DNA from: Aeromonas eucrenophila
GTDB lineage: Bacteria > Pseudomonadota > Gammaproteobacteria > Enterobacterales > Aeromonadaceae
Length of the DNA stretch: 64,000 nt
Assembly (NCBI RefSeq): GCF_000819865.1
Contig: NZ_CDDF01000016.1
Location: 62,001 to 126,000, forward strand
Direction of reading: 5' to 3'
Numbering within the stretch: the first letter of the stretch is position 1; every line of letters begins with the position of its first letter. The translations under genes and the position numbers were made by a program. Shown here piece by piece: positions 60,450-64,000 of this stretch. Under the pieces are notes generated by a model. That model saw only the letters and a list, made by a program, of their open reading frames with translations. It did no database searches and had not been told where the DNA came from.

Positions 60450-61700
60450 ATGCAGTTAAACCCGCTGGAACGGCGAATGAGCAATATCCGGCTGGTGCCC
60501 AAAGTGGTACTGCTCATGGTGTTCAGCACACTGCTGTTGCTGGCCAAGCTCTGGTTTGATGCCAGCAATCTGGAGACCACTCTGCTGGCGGAGGGAATAG
60601 AGGCCACCAAGGCCAATGCCATCGCCGATCGCCTGCTCTGGACCGGCGTCATGGAGACGGCGCTGATGGGGGTTATCTTCGTCGTCTTGCTGCTGACCGG
60701 CTCTCGCCTCATGGTCAAGCAGGTGCACTACCTGGTGGGTCTGCTCGAGCGCTTCGCGCGCAAGGATCTCAGCCACAGCGTGTTGCTCAAGTCCCGCGAC
60801 GAATTCGGCGACATCGCCAAGGCGGTCGCCCACTCCCAGGAGAACCTCAAGCAGGTGTTCGGCACCCAGCGAGTCGCCTGCAAGGAGCTCAACGACATCG
60901 CCTCCCAGGTCACCCTGTGCATGGAGGAGGCCAACGAGGCCATCAACGAGGAGTTCACCCAGATAGAGCAGCTGGCGAGCGCCATGAGCCAGATGGTCGG
61001 CGCCATTCGCGAGGTCGCCAATCATGCGGAGCAAGCCTCCCACGCCACCGCCGATGCCAGCCAGCTTGCCCAGGAGGGTAGCCGCTGCGTGGCCGACACC
61101 GTCAACACCATAGACACCCTGTCCGGCAACATCCAGCGCTCCTCGGACGTGGTCAATGCGGTGGAGCAGGGGGTCGATCGCATCGGCTCCGTGGTGGACA
61201 CCATTCGCAGCATCTCTGAGCAGACCAACCTGCTGGCGCTGAACGCCGCCATCGAGGCCGCCCGCGCCGGCGAAGCGGGCCGCGGTTTCGCCGTGGTGGC
61301 CTCCGAGGTGCGCGAGCTCGCGAACCGGGCCCAGGCTGCCACCGTCGAGATCCAGAAGATGATAGAGCTGTTGCAGGGCAACGCCCGCCAGGCCGTCGAC
61401 CTGATGGCCCAGAGCGTGCAGCAGGCCGACAAGGGGGTGGAGCAGGTGACCCAGGCCGGCGATCAGCTCGCCACCATAGTGCAGCGGGTACAGGGAGTGG
61501 CCGACATGAACCGCCAGATCGCCACCGCCTCCGAGCAGCAGAGCTCGGTCGCCGAGGAGATGAACGCCAACCTGGAGCAGGTCAAACAGGTGGTGGAAGG
61601 ATCCGTGGTGGTGCTGCGGGAACTGCGGGAGGCCTCCGAACTGGTGGAGCACCACAGCCAGACCCTGGACTCCCACATTCAAGCCTTCAAGCTCGCCTGA
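60450..61700 (+). CDS. Methyl-accepting chemotaxis protein with a very short sensor region
   Basis: 416 residues from the ATG at 60450 (AAGGAGA upstream). TM1 at about 19-34 and TM2 at about 66-88 leave only about 30 residues outside the membrane, too little for a classical ligand-binding domain. A HAMP-like region follows, then the signalling domain with the hairpin tip [32 protein letters not shown]. It may sense through its membrane region. Its 3' end and terminator have a degenerate copy downstream. Confidence 0.92.
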   Translation: MQLNPLERRMSNIRLVPKVVLLMVFSTLLLLAKLWFDASNLETTLLAEGIEATKANAIADRLLWTGVMETALMGVIFVVLLLTGSRLMVKQVHYLVGLLERFARKDLSHSVLLKSRDEFGDIAKAVAHSQENLKQVFGTQRVACKELNDIASQVTLCMEEANEAINEEFTQIEQLASAMSQMVGAIREVANHAEQASHATADASQLAQEGSRCVADTVNTIDTLSGNIQRSSDVVNAVEQGVDRIGSVVDTIRSISEQTNLLALNAAIEAARAGEAGRGFAVVASEVRELANRAQAATVEIQKMIELLQGNARQAVDLMAQSVQQADKGVEQVTQAGDQLATIVQRVQGVADMNRQIATASEQQSSVAEEMNANLEQVKQVVEGSVVVLRELREASELVEHHSQTLDSHIQAFKLA

Positions 61701-61723
61701 TCGGGACATGCCGGTATGTTGAG

Positions 61724-61741
61724 AGGCTCCGCAAGGGGCCT
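61724..61741 (+). terminator. Terminator of the chemoreceptor gene
   Basis: The stem AGGCTCC/GGGGCCT (one G-U) with loop GCAA is followed by TTTTT. It lies 24 bases past the stop. A similar GGCCC-GCGA-GGGCC hairpin with a T-run recurs at 61906-61928 after the duplicated gene end. Confidence 0.8.
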
Positions 61742-61794
61742 TTTTCATTGATGCCACGGCAAGCTGTCAGAACGGGGAAGGAACACCGCCAGCC

Positions 61795-61928
61795 CCTGAA
61801 CAGCCATCTCATCCAGGCCTTCAAGCTGGCTTGACGGCACGACAGGCATTCAAAGGCCGCGCGCACGGAGGCTAGCCTGAGAGGTCAGATTGAGTAAACT
61901 GGAGGGCCCGCGAGGGCCTTTCTTTTTT
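61795..61928 (+). repeat. Degenerate copy of the chemoreceptor 3' end and terminator
   Basis: It reads L-N-S-H-L-I-Q-A-F-K-L-A-stop against the gene end [15 protein letters not shown], with stop codons 134 bp apart. After it come a second terminator-like hairpin and a CACGGCAAG motif that also follows the first terminator. It ends just before the GNAT gene. Confidence 0.65.
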
Positions 61929-61947
61929 ATCACGGCAAGGAGCCAGG

Positions 61948-62388
61948 ATGCAGACCACAGAACTTGCGCTGGAGATCAGCGACGACAAGGGGCGGCTCGA
62001 TGTGCCGCTGATCCACCGTTTCCTGTCCGAGGAGGCGTACTGGAGCCTCGGCATCCCCTTCTCCACGGTGCAACGGGCCATCAACCATTCCCTCTGCTTC
62101 GGCGGTTATCTGGCGGGCCAGCAGGTCGCCTTCGCCCGGGTCATCACCGACAAGGCCACCTTCGGCTACCTGGCCGATGTGTTCGTGCTGCCCGCCCATC
62201 GTGGCCAGGGCCACAGCAAGGCGCTGATCGCCACCATCCTAGCCCATCCCGAGTTGCAGGGACTACGCCGCCTCATGCTGGCCACCTCGGATGCCCATGC
62301 CCTCTACGCCGGCGTTGGCTTCAGGCCGCCGGCCAGCCCCGCCAGCCTGATGGAAAAATACGACCCCGAGATCTATCGGCGCACTTGA
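61948..62388 (+). CDS. GNAT-family N-acetyltransferase
   Basis: 146 residues with a complete GNAT fold. Motif A (LADVFVLPAHRGQGHSKALI) binds acetyl-CoA by its R/Q-x-x-G-x-G/A pattern. Motif B includes MLATSDAHALYAGVGFR. The substrate cannot be inferred. AAGGAG at 61935-61940 precedes the ATG. Confidence 0.88.
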   Translation: MQTTELALEISDDKGRLDVPLIHRFLSEEAYWSLGIPFSTVQRAINHSLCFGGYLAGQQVAFARVITDKATFGYLADVFVLPAHRGQGHSKALIATILAHPELQGLRRLMLATSDAHALYAGVGFRPPASPASLMEKYDPEIYRRT

Positions 62389-62531
62389 GCCCTTGCCGCC
62401 CCGAGGGACCATTTTCCTTGCCGGATCATGGTTCTTTTCCTCGACCTGTGACGAGGCGGGGCGGCAGTGATAGATTGGCTGCCGATGTTTCTACTCAATG
62501 TGCAGATCCGTTAATCACAAGGACGGCAACC

Positions 62532-64000
62532 GTGGCCCAGCATTCCTCTTCTCTCTCGTCTGTTTCCCCCGCTCTTCCTTCCCTGTTGCAAGAGCAGGCC
62601 CGGCGCCAGTGGCAACGGCTGCTCGAGTTGGCCCCCGGCTATGGGGATCTGCCCCAAGATCAGCAGCAAACGCTGCTCACCCTGTTCGGCCTCTCCGACT
62701 TCGTCTCAGATTCCCTTATCAAGCAGCCTGAACTGCTGGAACAAACCCTGGCATCGGGAGATCTCGCTCGGCAAGTGCGCTGGCCCGCCTATGAGCCGGA
62801 TCTCGCGACCCTGCTCTCCGGGGTGAACGACGAGGAGGCGCTCAAGCGTGCCCTGCGCCAGTTCAGACGCAGCCGCATGCTGGTGATCGCCTGGCGCGAG
62901 CTGCTGGGCCATGCGGAGGTGGAAGAGAGCTTTATCCACCTCACCAAACTCGCGGATGCGCTGATCTGCGGCGCCCGGGACTGGCTCTACGCCAAACAGT
63001 GCGCCGAGCTCGGCACCCCGGTGGACGGCAACGGGGATCCCCAACCGCTGCTGATCCTCGGCATGGGCAAGCTCGGCGGCGGCGAGCTGAATTTTTCCTC
63101 GGACATCGACCTTATCTTCACCTTCCCCGACAACGGCTACACCGTCGGCGGGCGGCGGGAGCTGGCGAACCAGCAGTTCTTCATCAAGCTCGGCCAGCGC
63201 CTGATCAACGCCCTGCACCAGCCGACCCAGGACGGTCAGGTGTTTCGAGTCGACATGCGGCTGCGCCCCTTCGGCGAGGCGGGCCCGCTCGCCATCTCGT
63301 TTGCCGCCATGGAGGATTACTACCAGCACCACGGCCGCAACTGGGAGCGCTACGCCATGGTCAAGGCGCGGGTGCTGGGCGCCCAGTGCGAACACGCCCA
63401 GGCGCTCACCGAGCTGCTGCGCCCCTTCGTGTTCCGCCGCTACATCGATTTCGGGGTCATCGACGGCCTGCGCCAGATGAAGGCGATGATCGCCGCCGAG
63501 GTGCGCCGCAAGGGGCTAGAGGGCAACATCAAGCTCGGCGCTGGCGGCATTCGCGAGGTGGAATTCATCGCCCAGGCGCTGCAGCTCATCCGTGGCGGCC
63601 GCGAACCCGCCCTGCGGGTGCGCCACCTGCCAGAGGCGCTGGCGGCCATCGCCGCCTGTGGCGCCCTCGATGCCGAGCGTTGCGCGCGGCTGCTCGGCGC
63701 CTACCGCTTCCTGCGCCGGGTCGAGAACATACTGCAGGAGATCGGCGATCAACAGACCCAGACCCTGCCCACCGAGCCGCGGGATCGCCAGCGGCTGACC
63801 TGCGCATTGGGCTTCGATGACTGGACCGCCTTTATGGCCCATCTCGACGAGGAGATGGCCGCCGTTCATCAGGAGTTCGTCGCCGTGGTGGGGGAAGAGA
63901 AGGAGGCATCCTCCCATCTGGATCAGCTCTGGCTCGATCTGTGGCGCACCGAGCTCGACGCCGCCGAGCTGGAGAAGTTGTTAGGGGCACAGGGAGTGAA
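62532..64000 (+). CDS. glnE: Glutamine synthetase adenylyltransferase/adenylyl-removing enzyme (3' truncated by the window)
   Basis: From a GTG at 62532 (AAGGA at 62519-62523) the frame stays open to the window end, giving about 489 residues of an expected 940-950. The N-terminal deadenylylase half has the nucleotidyltransferase motif LGMGKLGGGELNFSSDIDLIF and later RYAMVKARVLG and GGIREVEFIAQ. GlnE adds or removes AMP on glutamine synthetase under control of PII. Only the N-terminal catalytic half is visible. Confidence 0.95.
   Translation, partial: MAQHSSSLSSVSPALPSLLQEQARRQWQRLLELAPGYGDLPQDQQQTLLTLFGLSDFVSDSLIKQPELLEQTLASGDLARQVRWPAYEPDLATLLSGVNDEEALKRALRQFRRSRMLVIAWRELLGHAEVEESFIHLTKLADALICGARDWLYAKQCAELGTPVDGNGDPQPLLILGMGKLGGGELNFSSDIDLIFTFPDNGYTVGGRRELANQQFFIKLGQRLINALHQPTQDGQVFRVDMRLRPFGEAGPLAISFAAMEDYYQHHGRNWERYAMVKARVLGAQCEHAQALTELLRPFVFRRYIDFGVIDGLRQMKAMIAAEVRRKGLEGNIKLGAGGIREVEFIAQALQLIRGGREPALRVRHLPEALAAIAACGALDAERCARLLGAYRFLRRVENILQEIGDQQTQTLPTEPRDRQRLTCALGFDDWTAFMAHLDEEMAAVHQEFVAVVGEEKEASSHLDQLWLDLWRTELDAAELEKLLGAQGV

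Overview
The window is a piece of a gammaproteobacterial chromosome, most likely Aeromonas. The core genes read as close relatives of E. coli and Vibrio proteins (RpoD, RpoS, RelA, LepA, NadB). They sit in typical gammaproteobacterial order and have the high G+C codon use of Aeromonas. The genus is an inference from gene content and protein style, not a database match.

Layout. 1-1350: the end of a secreted protein with starch-binding-like repeats, and a TPR protein. 1357-7457: an A+T-richer, about 6 kb integrated element bounded by two copies of a tRNA-Ile2 (CAT) gene. It carries a P4-type tyrosine integrase, arm-type repeats at both ends, a non-coding region with palindromes, and about nine small genes of unknown function. 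7594-12273: the macromolecular synthesis operon rpsU-yqeY-dnaG-rpoD, with tsaD divergent. 13535-20246: rpoS, nlpD, yqaA, pcm, surE, truD, ispF, ispD and ftsB, nearly all tightly packed on the minus strand. 20476-28490: eno, pyrG, mazG, relA, rlmD. 28567-32958: barA, yehS, amiD on the plus strand. 33028-41888: rpoE-rseA-rseB-rseC, then lepA-lepB-rnc-era-recO-pdxJ. 42061-50361: nadB, sdhE-ygfX, ygfZ, a LysR regulator divergent from a PACE efflux protein, cutA-dsbD, a lipoprotein. 50452-58597: a PuuB-like oxidase, fbaA/pgk/epd, a ROK kinase, hemE, nudC. 58772-64000: ygiM, a potassium channel, a chemoreceptor, a GNAT protein, and the start of glnE, which runs off the window.

How the genes work together. 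The region concentrates global regulation: three sigma factors (RpoD, RpoS, RpoE), the alarmone synthetase RelA, the BarA sensor kinase, and the RseABC anti-sigma system with a readable sigma-E promoter in front of rpoE. It also holds central carbon genes (eno, fbaA, pgk, epd) and translation, RNA and envelope housekeeping genes.

Two things stand out. First, the small tRNA-borne element encodes several proteins I cannot assign and no recognisable capsid, portal, relaxase or transposase, so it looks like a satellite or a minimal integrative element. Second, a repeated architectural oddity: at least eight loci (ispF, eno, rlmD, barA, rseC, nadB, ygiM and the chemoreceptor gene) are flanked by short degenerate tandem copies of their own start or end. 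The copies lie in the same orientation and often keep the start or stop codon, and two of them form small reading frames whose stop overlaps the start of the real gene.
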